NCBI RefSeq assembly: GCF_023898315.1
Contig: NC_064625.1
Coordinates: forward strand, 100,798,269-100,862,268
Origin: Schistocerca nitens
Lineage: Eukaryota > Arthropoda > Insecta > Orthoptera > Acrididae
DNA: 64,000 nt
Reading direction: 5' to 3'
Shown: positions 32,074 to 45,169 of the stretch, one piece after another
How the letters are laid out: each line of letters begins with the position of its first letter
Position numbering within the stretch: position 1 is the stretch's first letter
Made by a program: the position numbers and the translations under genes
The notes under the pieces: generated by a model
Databases searched by the model: none
The model's input: the letters and a program-made list of their open reading frames with translations, nothing else
Told to the model about the DNA's origin: nothing

Positions 32074-33432
32074 CAGGGTGGCACACGAAATGTGTTACCA
32101 TTTTGATTTTGAATATAAACTTTATTGTCAATACAATCTGAAAGGAACATATACTGCAATGAAGAGCCGTCCATGGAGATTTGTCCTAACTCACCACATG
32201 CTCAATATGTCCACCATTTCGTTTCCTAACTTGCTTCAATCGAACACTGCAGTTAGTGATTACCCTATGCCACATGTCTTCCGTAATTTCACTGCAAGCT
32301 TGAAGAACAAGTCTTCTGGGCTCCATTAAATCACGTGGACATTCCGGGAAATTTTTTTCCTTTAGGTACTCCCAAAGAAAAAAGTCACATGGATTGAGGC
32401 CTGGACTATTGGGGGCCAATTTTGTCTGTCATTGAAGCGACCTGGAAACCTGAGTGAAATGATCTGCATGTCGAAATGCTCATGTAAAAACTCCAACACA
32501 GTGTTTGCTGCAGTATGTGGCCTTGCTGCATCTTGCATGAACCACTGCGTGTTGAAGGGCAAGGCAGTAGCAAGAAGCTGTGGAATGAAGCTATTGCGAA
32601 GCATGCTCAAATAACGCTCGCTTTTCACAGTTTATTCAAAGAAAATGGGTCCAATAAGTCCGTGACTGGAAATTGCTGCCCATGCTGTAATCCTCGGAGC
32701 ATAATGTTGTCATGCATGAAGCACTTGTGGGTTTTCAGTGGCCCAAAAGCATGCATTTTGTTTGTTAACCACACCGTCTAAATGAAAATGCACCTTGTCT
32801 GAAAACCAAATGTTGTTGAGAGTTCCTTCCATATCCTCCACCCACTGAGCAAACAGTAGTCTCTGCTGCTTGTGTTCTTCAGTGAGCTTCTCTGCACAGG
32901 TATCTTGTATGGGTACATATGGAGGTCACTTTTAAGAATGCGTTGAACAGAGCATCTGGATATTCCCAGTTGCACTGCTGCCTTTCTACACGATTTCCCG
33001 GGACTTCTCTGTACAGCAACTCGTACCGCTTCAATATTCTCCGGCGAACAAACAGGCTTAGGCCGAGGTCGCTTCGCTTCCAATACTGTTCCTTGCTGTA
33101 CAAATTTATCGTACAACCTGTGGATGGTATTCTTGCAAGGGACCCACCGTGTGTTAAACTGTTATCGAAAATGCCTCCGAGTCACAACAAGGCTTTTGGC
33201 TTCATGAAAAAGTAACACAATTGCCAATCGTTGCTGTGTCTTCTGTATTCCATTGTCAGCCATTGCTGCTTACTAGTCTCCTAGCGGCAGTATCTTGAAT
33301 TACACGTCATTTCATAACTCATTTGTTTTTCAAAGCTCTGCTGGTACTGCTGTAGAGATCCAAGTGGGATATCTAATGTGCATTGTAAATTGTGAAAGAA
33401 ACAATCGCTAACACATTTCGTGCACCACCCTG
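32074..33432 (-). mobile_element. Mariner/IS630-type transposon, complete ends, damaged gene
   Basis: The ends are inverted: CAGGGTGGCACACGAAATGT on the left and ACACATTTCGTGCACCACCCTG-type sequence on the right, each next to TA (32072-32073 and 33433-33434). Length 1359 bp is normal. On the minus strand: MYDKFVQQGTVLEAKRPRPK and SCRKAAVQLGISRCSVQRIL (DNA-binding helices), FSDKVHFHLDG (first Asp), WFMQDAARPHTAANTVL (second Asp), and NSPGLNPCDFFLWEYLKE, where the usual third Asp of SPDL reads Gly. The C-terminus EDMWHRVITNCSVRLKQV is intact. Three or more frame changes and a mutated catalytic residue make it inactive. It resembles the 36871 element in type but is a different family. Confidence 0.87.
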
Positions 33433-33434
33433 TA

Positions 33435-34325
33435 TGTCATAGTGATTTTACAGAACTTAGAATGTTGTCGGTCACACGCTGATTCAGTTGTATGCCATAG
33501 CTGCTTTGTGTGCTGTTATCTGTGCAGACTAAGAAGTGCTGCAGTGAGAGCAACCCTTGGACTGGTTCCTCAAATGTGGTTGCCTCTAAGTATTCACAAA
33601 AAAAAAGTGCTTCAGTCACTCCCACGTGCATGCCAGAAGAAAATCTTCACCATGTTGAGGTCAACAACTGACCGATGGCAGTGTGTCACTGACATAAGCA
33701 GTGTGCTTAGTGGAAATGTCTGACCAGTTTGGGATCGAAGGTCTTCACACGAGTAATTGGCTACAGCAGACAGGATGCAGACTACAAGATGATTATGTCC
33801 TGTGACATACAGACATTGTCACTTCTGTTTAATTTTGATGCCACAATCCAGATGGGACAGACATTAATATCTCTGGGGTTATACATTTATTTATTACTGG
33901 TAGTTCATTTCTTACACCATGGATCTGACTGATAATCTGACATGGATGTGGTGAGTATCAAATTTTTACCTTGTCAGTGACAAGTACTTATACACTATTT
34001 TTACAAGTAAAGTTTAGAATGTGTCTAACATAGAAAATTAAATGAAAAGTGTCCCTATAGCCCAGAGAATTAAATACGAACAGGACGACACAGAGAGTTA
34101 TGTAACTACTAAACTGTTCCACAACACAAGATCATAAAAATGAGATCCTGACAGATTACAAAGTATAGAATGTAGAAAATCAAATGTAAAAGTACATATA
34201 ACCCAAAAAAACAAATATAAGCAGAACAATACTGAAAGAATTATGTACATGACATAAATATACAGCTTAATGCTCAATTTATATAATACATCTCACAAGT
34301 TTTTGTGGTTTTGAGGCATTTTTTC
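33435..34325. other. Unassigned stretch
   Basis: A 93-codon plus frame at 33442-33723 has no motif I know. The rest is AT-rich. May contain the 3' end of the minus-strand LINE remnant to its right. Confidence 0.35.
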
Positions 34326-34329
34326 ACCG

Positions 34330-35250
34330 AGTTTCAGAAACTCTTACAAACTGTTAAATGACATGGCTAAAAAAATTGCCTCAGAAGCTCTTTAAATGCA
34401 GTTTTGTTGCATATTTAATATTTAATTTCTGGAGGAAGAACATTAAATATCTTTATACAGAGTACTGTACACCCTTCTGCACTGCTTTCTAATTTTTACA
34501 TTCAATGTGGAAATCATGCTTCCTTCTTGTGTCGTGATGGTGGATTCACACTTACATTCATATAAATCAGTGTTTTACTGATGACACACATAAGTGAATA
34601 TATTTATCGAGACAAAGTTTAAGAACTTCCAGTTTCCAGAATATACTTCTGATACTGTGTCTAGGATCTATGCCACGTATCACACTTACAGTATGCTTTT
34701 GAGCAATCAATACTTTCTTTGCTAGAGGTTGTTTTCACCAGAAAATAATTACATTTGACATAAAAGAATGGAAGTAACCATAATGAGTTGCTTTTTCAGT
34801 GGTTAAGTTTCCATTGTCAGAGATAATTCACAGTGAAAAAATTGATGAGCTGAGTCTCTTGTAAAGATGTAAAATATGATGGGACCAGCTTACTCTACAG
34901 TCAATCTTAACACCTAGAAACTTTGTTACTTCAACTTTTTCTGTTGCCTGTGTGGCATATTAAGAAGTTATTTTGTCCTCAGTTTTGGCAGTTGGGGTGA
35001 ACTGAATGTAACTAGTCTTACTAAAGTTTAGTGAAAGACCATTGGCAATAAACCATTTTATTAAATCTATAAGAATATTATTAGTAGACTATTGAGCATT
35101 TTCATATTTTCAGCCATTAACCATTATTTTAGTGACATCTACAAAGATGGTAAAATTATGCTGTATCATTGTAGAATGAGGTAAATCATTTATAAACATC
35201 AGGAACAGTAAAGGATTGCACAAGGTGCTTTAAACATATAAGTGTGCTTT
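34330..35250 (-). pseudogene. Old LINE reverse transcriptase remnant, minus strand
   Basis: On the minus strand from about 35250: LLFLMFINDLPHSTMIQHNF, TIFVDVTKIMVNG (where FADDT is expected, mutated), LIDLIKWFIANGLSLNFSKT, SYIQFTPTAKTEDKIT, VTKFLGVKIDCRVSWSHHIL. Toward 34350 the reading is thumb-like with several stops. This is the palm and thumb of a Jockey/CR1-type reverse transcriptase. It is heavily mutated, with one catalytic Asp lost, so it is older than the LINE at 29.1 kb. No endonuclease part was recognised. Confidence 0.72.
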
Positions 35251-36868
35251 TAAGTACTATACACAATGCTTGGTTTCAGTCTAGTACCTGAAATAACCGT
35301 AGCCTGCACAAAGAAACTGACACTCTGCTGTAAAAGAATTAATTTATGTAATAACAATTAAAATGATCTGTTTGTGTTTTTATGTACCTTCTACTAAGTT
35401 GTCCATTTATGTGACCACAGTATTATTAAACATCTCCCAAGTAATAATAATAGTTGGTCAGAATTACATTAATAGTGTTTTTTTTTCAATTGAAGTGACA
35501 ATTATGCAAAACAATAATTATGTCCAGTTTCTGTTCCCAAAAAGTAATATGAATCAAAAGATGTTGCTTGTAAATGGGTGTTGGTGGTGGTGATTACCAA
35601 TATTTAGAATTCATAAAAGAATGTATCTCAACTATTAACATTGTGAGCACTTAACTGGTTCAATAGAAAATCTATTGTAGTACTAATCCTATGCTTAATG
35701 TGGTGAAATATATAATCTCTGGGCTGTGGCCCAACATTTAATTGCCATATAATGCAACTGGTTGCTATGTATGCTCCTTTTAAGTATCCTTATTTTCCCT
35801 TTATTTAGCTGAAATGCATCCATTTATCTATGCAATATTTTTGCATTGGTGGAAAGCATTGAATCAAACAGAATGAGATTGAGAAGATGTGTCACCACTT
35901 CTTTTGAGTGTTGAATGGACTCATAAAAAGTAGTTTAGTTTTCTACCTTTGTTCGTAACTGGAAGTTGTAAAGCCCTGCTTTCAGAGAAAGTGGTCTGTG
36001 TCTATCCACCACCCAGCAGCCTATTTTTGTCAAACAAATTTGTACCTTCAGGAATTTGTAAATCAGTTGTTACTAACACCTTTGGCGCTGAATCACTATC
36101 AACATGTAAATGTTCTTTGTATTGACAGCATTTTTATGTGGCTCATATTTTGTAACTGGACTGTTTCAACCTTTTCATTGTCTGATCTGAGAAACCAAAC
36201 ATTCTTTTGAAATAAAATAAAATCTTGTACAATTTGCTCATTGTGTGTTTTAACATAACCCTCCAAATAAACTGCATTGACCATAGTATTAAGAATGTGG
36301 GTAAAACAAATAGAGCCAAGGAATATTTACACAGTTTTCAGCATACTTACTGAGACATATTATTGTCCTAGGTAAACAGTTTTAAGCCTGGACTCATTTA
36401 CACTGAAGCACCAGCTGTCAACAACTGTACAAATAAGCAGTGTGTAGTCCTGTGTGAATTTAGAAGTTGGTTTTACAATGGCATGTCCCTACATTTTCAT
36501 ACAGCGGTTACTTGATACTGAGAAGGTCAGTTATTCAAATAATCATCATTCACATTGTTTTGCTAAGCTCTTATTTTCGTAATTTCTTAACATAATTCAC
36601 TTGCTACGAGTTGATTTTATGTGAGATGGTTAATGCAATTTTAGGTAAGTGCCCTCATTTTGCAGTCCGTACAACACAAATATATTGAAGCAGATCACAG
36701 TACACGTTTTTTGTCCTTGGACACTCACTGAGAATTGTCAATCGTATCAGGGTGTATAATGCAGTTTTATACACAAAAAGAAGGCTTCATGATAAAATAT
36801 GTACCTTAACACTTTTCTGTTTGGCTATTATTTCAGTCTTTTGAGATTTAATTGTAGTACATGCATAA
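35251..36868. other. Unassigned AT-rich stretch
   Basis: No gene or element recognised. The 61-codon minus frame at 36099-36284 and its overlapping plus frame have no known motif. The upstream part of the preceding LINE may extend into this stretch. Confidence 0.4.
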
Positions 36869-36870
36869 TA

Positions 36871-38113
36871 CAGGGCATACCAAAAAGACGATTTTCAAAA
36901 AAATCATAACTATATGCGCATGACAATGTACTGTTGGAATAAGTAAACTCTCGAGTTGTACATGGTTCCCACTGGGCGGCAGCAGTAGTAAAAAAGGTGT
37001 CAGGACAACAGAAAGCATTTTGTGTTCTATGTTCTGCACGGAGCAGGTCAGTAGTAACTGTTCAGTGTGACTTTCACACTAGGTATGGTGTTTATTGTCC
37101 TACAGCACAAAGCATTAGACGATGGCACGAACAATTCCAGGAAACAGGTTGTTGTACAAAGACAAATTGCCGAGCCATCCCCAAGTGTCTGACAGACGTT
37201 GAACCCACCCACCACAGTTTCACAAGGAGCCCACAGATATCCATTCGCCATGCAGCTCAACATACCCCCAATGTCTGTCTGACATGTTTTGCATTCACAT
37301 TTACAGACGAAACCACACAAAATTCAGCTACTGCAAGCTCTTCATGAAGGTAACAAACAACAACATGGGGAGTTCTGTAATTTCGTTCTTGCTAAGATGG
37401 AGGATGACAGTTTTCTTCCACGCTTAATGTTTAGTGATGAGGCAACATTCCATTTAAATGGAGAGGTGAACCGTCAATGTGAGAATATGCGGTATGGAAC
37501 AACCACTTGAAGTTGTACAACATGAGAGGGACTTTAAAAATTTAATGTGTTTTATGCAGTTTCACGAGAAAAGATGTATGGTCCATTTTTCTTTTTCGAG
37601 AACATTGTTACAGGAAGCACATATCCCGATATGCTTGAGAACTTTCTTTTTTCACAGTTGGAGACTGATTCGAATGACTTCATTTACCAACACTATGGGG
37701 CACCACTACACTGGCATCTGGAAATTTTTAAATCGAAGGGTTACTGAATGATGGATCTGTCACACTGAACCAAATGATTCAGTCTTACATTACTTGTGAT
37801 TATTTATTGTGGGGGTGTATAAAAGACTCTGTTTATGAGCCTCCGTTACCAACAACAATGAATGAACTGAGATATCGCATAACAGCAGCTGTGAAAGCTG
37901 TAAATCAAGATATGCTCACTGAAGTGTAGGAACAATTTGTATACTGCATTGACATATGCCATCCATCTCAAGGGACATATTGAACACCTATGAAAAGGTA
38001 TGAAAAAAACTTTTTGAGTTTCCTGTTCATCAAAAACCAACATTCATTGTATATGTTTAGCAGTTCAGAAATATAGACATGCCAAATCAAATTGGTCCTT
38101 TTGATACAGCCTG
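36871..38113 (+). mobile_element. Mariner/IS630-type transposon, decayed, plus strand
   Basis: Inverted ends: CAGGGCATACCAAAAAGACG on the left and a matching GGTCCTTTTGATACAGCCTG on the right, with TA at 36869-36870 and 38114-38115. The gene is read on the plus strand: SGQQKAFCVLCSARSRSVVT at 36997, QSIRRWHEQFQETGC (helix-turn-helix), then LQALHEGNKQQHGEFCNFVL, LPRLMFSDEATFHLNGEVN (first catalytic Asp, about 37440), GPFFFFENIVTGSTYPDMLE. The segment that should give QQDGAPPH is mutated to QHYGAPLH, so the second Asp is lost. Many frame changes. Size and layout are otherwise complete. Confidence 0.87.
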
Positions 38114-38115
38114 TA

Positions 38116-39645
38116 TATTTACAACAAAGGATCTCACAATTATTTATCCATGAATGTGATTACATATTTTATATGCATTTGTTTTCATAAAATGTATACA
38201 CCTATTTATTCACAATTATCTTCACTGCATTTCTCTTTATCTTGCATTTTTATATTTAATAGCAATTCTGTACTTTTGTTTATTGTGCATTCCTAGTTCA
38301 GATCATGGTCTTGAAACATGTAACTACTTCTCATATTTTATCCATCCTCAGCAACTGTATATATCGAAATTTAATTTCTTTGCCAGTGATTCCACCATAT
38401 TAAAATGTAACCAGCTTGTTGGGCACTGGTAATTGGCACAGAGCCTTTGTTCTTGATGCTGAAGATTTGGGGTGTTTGCTCACTGCAGCTTTTCTTCACC
38501 TATAATAAAGTCTAGGATTTGCTGTGTTGTCAATCAGTCTCTGTCCTAGTTAATCAGCTTCTGCATGATGTAGCCAAAATGTATGAATCTGTTTTGTAAC
38601 ACTTTTATTGCATCACAAGATTGGCTCATGCACATTTCTTTGAAACCTGCCAGAAAACGGCACATCACAAAATCATAGTTACAGCTGCCCCTGACCAAAT
38701 CTTTAACAAAATGGTGTGTTTTTGCCTGTTTGTGCCAGGGTTTCTAACAGTCTGAACATAGCTGTTGATATTTTTTGATGTAATTATTTTGTTGATTTCA
38801 ATTAGAAATTGAACAGTTACTCAGAATAAATTACAGAATTTAGATGCATAAATCATTGCTAATATTCCAGAATAATAAACAAGTTGCCAAAATACAGAAA
38901 ATATACTTTTAGAATAATACATACCTTACGTAACTCTTACATTACATAATGGATTTTATTACTGACATGTCTTTTTATTACACTGAACAGTAATAAGAAA
39001 TAGGTTTTACTGCATGAATTTTATAAATTTGTGTTTCAATATTTATTATGTTCATTGAGCATACTTTTTGATAAAAACTAAACCTCATAACATTTTAATT
39101 ACAAATAATGATAATTACATTCAAAGTATGCAAACAAACTTGAATTGACCTCACAGCACCATTACAGTATGTACTCATTACATTTATCAACTTTGCGTGT
39201 TAGTATCAGAAACTATAGACCACTCAAGTATCACACATTTCATTTGGAGATGACCTATACAGTTACATTACAGACTTACGACATCAAATTTTACTTTATG
39301 ATACTGTGTTAATTTCCCACTTATATACATACTTGTATACAGTTCTATACTTTATAGCCTTTCCTTTAATCAGCTGGGTAATGTGCTGGAAGGAAGGTCA
39401 TCTCATATTAATACCAACACATACAGTGTCATGGAGAAGGTGAGTAGAAATAGTGTCTAACTTGTATGCTGCTGAGCTGCCTCCCTCTGATAGCCCAGAG
39501 ACGTTGAGGTGCCACCAGAAAGGAGATGGAAAGACTGCCGAAATGATAAGCAATGGGACAAGCTGTTCAGCTTAACCCTTCAACAAGGATTTTGGCACTT
39601 TTTTGGAAACTCTCCCCTCTGCTTAAGCAGCAGCCACCAGGTTCT
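38116..39645. other. Unassigned AT-rich stretch
   Basis: No gene, element end or RNA recognised in about 1.5 kb of AT-rich sequence; only short frames. Confidence 0.45.
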
Positions 39646-39647
39646 CC

Positions 39648-40335
39648 ATCTACATCTACATTTATACTCCGCAAGCCACCCAACGGTGTGTGGCGGAGGG
39701 CACTTTACGTGCCACTATCATTAGCTCCCTTTCCTGTTCCAGTCGCGTATGGTTCGTGGGGAGAACGACTGCCGGAAAGCCTCTGTGTGCACTCGAATCT
39801 CTCTAATTTTACATTCGTGATCTCCTCGGGAGGTATAAGTAGGGGAAAGCAATATATTCGATACCTCATCCAGAAACGCACCCTCTCGAAACCTGGACAG
39901 CAAGCTACACCGTGACGCAGAGCGCCTCTCTTGCAGGGTCTGCCAATTAAGTTTGCTAAACATCTCCGTAATGCTATCACGCTTACCAAATAATCGTGTG
40001 ACGAAACGTGCTGCTCTTCTTTCGATCTTCTCTATCTCCTCTGTCAACCCGACCTGGTATGGATCCCACGCTGATGAGCAATACTCAAGTATAGGTCGAA
40101 CGAGTGTTTTGTAAGCCACCTCCTTTGTTGATGGACTACATTTTCTAAGGACTCTCCCATGAATCTCAACCTGGCACCCATCTTACCAACAATTAATTTT
40201 ATATGATCATTCAACTTCAAATCGTTCCGTACGCATACTCCCAGATATTTTACAGAAGTAAATGCTACCAGTGTTTGTTCCGCTATCATATAATCATACA
40301 ATAAAGGATCCTTCTTTCCATGTATTCGCAATACA
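39648..40335 (-). mobile_element. CR1-like LINE 3' fragment, minus strand
   Basis: Same family as the LINE at 29.1 kb. From the right: KKDPLLYDYMIAEQTLVAFT, VKYLGVCVRNDLKLNDHIK, then after a one-frame shift near 40120 KTLVRPILEYCSSAWDPYQV and ECKIREIRVHTEAFRQSFSP, to the TATACTCCGCAAGCCACCC untranslated end and a CTACATCTACAT tail at the left. About 690 bp of the 3' end were inserted. It preserves codons that are stops in the 29.1 kb copy, so the two copies mutated separately. Confidence 0.92.
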
Positions 40336-40924
40336 GTTTAGTAATGAACTTTAATTTTTCCCTTTCTTAGTGACACCCAACCACGTAAGTCACAAAGCCT
40401 GTTTCCAACCGACATGAACGTCAACTATTCGCATGTAGGAAATGGACTGCATAAAAATAAATCAAGCTTACTTAAAAAAAAAAAAGGCAAACATGCACAT
40501 TGCTCTTCTTTTAGAAGCCATATGTGATTATGTTTGATTGTCTATGAGGGTGTATACTTAAGCTAGGGAATTGGCAGTAGCTCAAAAGCAACTATTGACA
40601 ATCTCCTTGTAATGGATCATGGGGGCTGGGCCAGTCTAAACTGTAAAAATCGAAGGCGCTCGAACAGCACGAACCATTTTCCTTCACTACCAACTTTAAC
40701 TCACTGCATTAGCAGACACCACCGAGTTTAGTATACCGTCTGCTTTTGCAAATGAAAGAGGGCATGACACAGGGGGTTAATGACACATGAAACAAAACTC
40801 AATTCAGCAAAGACTGGTGATAACTGTGTCAGTGTACACATGACTACATGCTGGGCTGAGGTTGGCAGCGACCCAAAACGAGTGAATTTCAAAAGTCTCA
40901 AGACAGTGTATGAGTTTCAACTCC
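40336..40924. other. Unassigned stretch with a 37-bp segment shared with the Penelope element
   Basis: No coding feature. The 37-bp segment at 40618-40654, beginning CATGGGGGCTGGGCCAGTCT, is repeated exactly at 41920-41956 inside the Penelope-like element. Confidence 0.5.
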
Positions 40925-42560
40925 ACTGCTTAATGCCTCTTCTGTGTGGTGAGTAGCAACCTCTTCTGTGTGGTGAGTAGCAATCTATCATAGGTCATAT
41001 TGTTATTACATCCTGACTTTCCCATTGTTTGATAATATTCTTCTCGGGCGTGCAGCCAGATCATAATGTCATCTTGACACAATGTTTCCACGGTCCAACT
41101 GGCCGCCATCTTCAGGTGACAGTGCTGGTACACACTGACTTCTCAGTGCAAGCAGCGGCCCCTATATAGGCTGCAGAAGGGCCACAACGCGTGCGCAAGA
41201 AGGTACCGTAACTGCGCTCTAACATAAGTAAACATAACGCTGCCAGTGGTGAAAACAGGAGAAATCAAGATATCGCTATCAAAAATTAAAAATTATTCCG
41301 AAGATCGAAACACAGACCATTGGTTTTTAATGTCTGATAACACCGGGTTCCAAGTCTTAATTAAAAGGTAACCCTTGACTCTATTAATAAGATTATCAGA
41401 TAAACAAATCTCTATGGATTCTTTTAAAACACAGTCCAAATAGCAAGATGCAGGGGCAACCATTTGTGTCTTGTCATACAGCATTCTGTGTCCTTCGGTG
41501 AGACAGTGCTCCGCCACTGCAGATTTCTCAGGCTGAAGCAGCCGTGTGTGTCGCTGGTGCTCAACACATTAGTCCTGAATGGTCCGGATTGTCTGACCAA
41601 TATAAGACTTCCCACAGTGGCAAGGGATCTTTTACACACCGGGCTTCCTCAAACCCAAGTCATCCTTAACAGAGCCAAGAAGTGCTCTAATCTTGGCTGA
41701 CGGATGAAAAATACTTTTGATATGATATCTTTTTAGAATTCTTCCTATCTTTGAGAAAATGCTCCCAGCAAAAGGTAGAAAAGCCACTGATTTGCAGGTA
41801 TCTTCTGGTGGTTCAGGCGAAGGTCCAAACTGGAAAGCACGACGGATCTTTTTTATGTGTATAGCCATTCTGCTTGAACACAACTTTAAGATGGTCCAAT
41901 TCTTGTGTCAAGCTTTCTCCATGGGGGCTGGGCCAGTCTAAACTGTAAAAATCGAAATGGCATAAGCTCTTCTCATCAACGTCCACAGGACCCCCGTACA
42001 GCTAGAAGCATGCAGGTAACGGTCCATGTGCGTAGGCTTTCGATAAACACTGTGTCCCAGTGTCCCATCATCCTTTCTGTACACCAGAACATCCAGAAAC
42101 GGAAGCTTTCCATCACTTTCCACCTCCATGGTAAACTTGATGCTAGGATGCAGGGAATTAAAATGATCTAGGTGGCGGTCAAGAGCTTTCTCCCATGAGG
42201 CCACACCATAAACATATCATCGACGTACCTCCAGAAACAGGTTGGTTTTAAAGACACCATCTTCAGCGACATTTCCTCAAAATCTTCCATAAAAAGATTG
42301 GCGACTATTGGGGACAATGGGCTACCTATAGCCACTCCGTCAGTGTGTTCAAAATATTTGTCATTGAATAAAAAGTATGTCGACGTCAGCACATGGCGAC
42401 GAAGTTTGGTTGTTTCCTCATCCAGTGTCTCACCGATTAATTGCAAGGATTCTTCCAGAGGAACCCAGGTAAAAAGCGACACGACATCAAAACTCATAAG
42501 CAAATCCCAGAGACTAAGAGACAAGGACTTCAGTCTCTGAATAAACACCATAGAATTGGG
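40925..42560 (-). mobile_element. Penelope-like element, minus strand, broken
   Basis: Minus-strand blocks in order: SFDVVSLFTWVPLEESLQLI, YFLFNDKYFEHTDGVAIGSP with LSPIVANLFMEDFEE, CFWRYVDDMFMVWPHGRK (the YVDD catalytic box), KFTMEVESDGKLPFLDVLVY, then the nuclease region with AVAEHCLTEGHRMLYDK and DNLINRVKGYLLIKTWNP. This is the reverse transcriptase followed by a GIY-YIG nuclease, the layout unique to Penelope-like elements. Downstream (left) lies a non-coding end with CCATCTTCAGGTGACAGTGC and a 27-bp tandem pair (about 40931-40984, GTGTGGTGAGTAGCAA). The copy is a fossil with several breaks and no N-terminal part. Confidence 0.88.
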
Positions 42561-42785
42561 AATGTGATGTTCACATTTACCGACGTGAGGGCCGAGAACA
42601 GATGCTAAATATTGGCTAGATTGTAGGTAGGAGCACCCAAATTACTCACATCAGCGTACTTCAGAATTTGCAAATGTGATGAACTGTGATCATTCCACCA
42701 TCATGTTACAGTTACAAGCAATGGGGAAGGTTCAAGAATGAGGTATATAGATATTACATGATCTAAGGCAAAAATCACAAAAATC
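42561..42785. other. Unassigned spacer
   Basis: Short stretch between the Penelope-like remnant and a mariner fragment; it may include a further piece of either. Confidence 0.4.
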
Positions 42786-42789
42786 AGCG

Positions 42790-43504
42790 GGGGGCCATAT
42801 GTGAATATCTGCTTGCTCATCATCAGCTGGCTGATGAACAACACCAAACATTTCTATCCTGTATCATTACTGGCCGTGAGAAATGGTGTCTTTATGCTAA
42901 CATAAGGAAAAGAAAGGAATTGTTGAGCACAGACAAAGCAGTAACTCCCCATACAAAAACCTGTGCACATCCACAAAACATAATGTTAGGCATCTAGTGG
43001 AACAGTGACAGTGTGGTGTACTACGAATTGCTTCCCCGAGGTGTGTCCATCACTGTTGACATTTACTGTCAGCAATTGAGAGGTCTTCCAGACACAATTT
43101 GAGAACACTGACCAGAAGACAGTGTGAAATGATGCTACTCCATGGTAATGCTCATCTGCATTATGCTAGACTGACAAAAAACACTATACAGAAGTTAGGT
43201 TGGGAAATCATTCTGCACTCATCTTATTCACTTGATCTTGTGCCCTCAGGTTTACACCTTTTCCACACACTATCGAACAACCTTCAAGGAACTTCCTTTT
43301 CCCATGAAAATGCACTGAAAAATGGCTTGACAAGTTCTTCGCCTCAAAACCATGTGATTTCTATAGTAGCAGAATTGGAATGTTACTCCAATGTTGACAG
43401 ACTTTAAGGAGGATATATTATTGCCGTGTATAACCTCTGTTGCGTGTATTTATTATGTTTATCAAATTTATGGAAAAATACTATGAACTTACGCTCCAAA
43501 CTAG
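42790..43504 (+). pseudogene. Mariner fragment, C-terminal two thirds, plus strand
   Basis: Reading from the left: a degraded LMNNTKHFYPVSLL block, REKWCLYANIRKRKELLSTD (where GDEKW carries the first Asp; here mutated), VSITVDIYCQQLRGLPDTI, then MMLLHGNAHLHYARLTKNTI, where the second Asp of HDNAxPH is Gly, and YSLDLVPSGLHLFHTLSNNL with the third Asp. The right end AGTTCATAGTATTTTTCC (complement) resembles the inverted end of the mariner at 47040-49418, so they are the same or sister family. The N-terminal DNA-binding part is missing. Confidence 0.82.
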
Positions 43505-44472
43505 TGTAGCATTCCATTTAACTGTCCTTCCATTTTCCAAATGAATGGTCGTGACCACATCCAGCTCAACCTCAGAAACAAGTGATAATTTTCTTGGAAG
43601 TGTTTCATGAATGTAGAACTTTTGGTGGTTTCTGTTCACCTTGGGTTATGCAAACAATTGATTGCTGCTTGGTTTCCGGCACTAACAAATAAATCAGTTT
43701 CACCTCCTGTTACAATGTATACGCATTTTGTGTTTCCATGGTCAATTTTTTGAGCATTTATTTGAAATGTTAACATTTCAAGTACATACATACTAACTAG
43801 GACAATTTTTCATACTGAAGTCAGTGGCGGCTCTTAACGACACACTCGCAATTTAATCGCATATGGCTCCTTCGAGGACCGATGTTCACTAAAATTCTTT
43901 TGTTTCTAGAAACATATGCTTTCACCTACGTCAGTTTTCACTACTATGATACATCCTGTAGATAAATCATAAATCCAGCAGCTGCTGCAGAAATTTGTTC
44001 ATAACATTGCATTCATAGTATTTTCTCCAACATCTGGGTATGGTACTACTGTAGTAAATTAAAACATTAACGTTAATTCTCAAAGTGAACCCTTCTATGG
44101 TAACATGAAAGCACTTTATTTACATCTATGTAAATGATACATCAGTCAGAGTCAATCTGTCCAATACAAGCGATACCAGCTTCAACATTAATTACTCACC
44201 ACAAAACTGTCACAAACCTGTAATTACTGCTGTTCTGGTACCACAAAGACAACTCATATACAGTGTCAATATTTCAAAACACAATTACATTTTAAAACAA
44301 CTCAGGTACATTGCAGTCACTAATATCATTAACCACTCTGTCTGCAGTACTAAGATTTACATCTCTGAAAAGGCATCCCAGGTATGTTGTCCAACTTGTA
44401 AGTTTCTTCAGTAATTCTTAGTTCTGGAAGGAAAACAAATTATGAGTTCATTTTCCATTTCTCAATTAAACA
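43505..44472. other. Unassigned stretch
   Basis: No gene recognised. AT-rich with no frame above 60 codons carrying a motif. Confidence 0.45.
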
Positions 44473-45169
44473 ACAAGGGGTAGTCATAAAGTTTTAATTA
44501 TCAACTTAAAAAATAAAGTTAAATAATTCATATTTTGTTTGTTTTTAGGTAGCCCTACACATCTCTAGTTGTGGCACACAATGAAAACATCTCACCACAT
44601 TACCGTTTGAGTCAACACAAAATAATGAAATCCACTGATAAAAGAGAGTATTGTGTGGTAGGAGAACAACACTGCAACAAACTGTGCTGAATTCGTGGAA
44701 GTGTACAGCAACAATGCACCATGACAGGATACTTTGGAAAAAGGCAAAAATTTATCACAGATCAGTTTCCAACATCTCATCAGTGATTTGAACGTGATAC
44801 AGTTTGCGATTCTCTTCATCCTACATTTGCTCACACTCGTTCAAAAAAGCTAACCGAAATAAAGTCGACAACAGATACGTTGGACCCAAGTCAGCCAACA
44901 CAGATGATTTCTGAAGTATCTGTTGACTGAAGATACTCTCGCAAAAGGAGGCCAGGTAGCTTTTAACGGATGCTGAAAATTTGTTCACAGATTGCAAAGT
45001 TTCAGAACAAATAATAATGTTAACAAAAGTTTGCGCTTCTCATGTTTTTATATGAAGTACCAAGAAAACATGAAACCCATCCTTAATGACTGAAACTACA
45101 TAAGACATTATTCTTGTATTCTCAAGACTGGAGGACCAAATTAAAATTTTAAAAAAATATTTGAAAAAA

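Noticed and set aside
42298-42540. Plus-strand 80-codon frame opposite the Penelope reverse transcriptase
   Set aside because: Shadow of the conserved minus-strand coding sequence.
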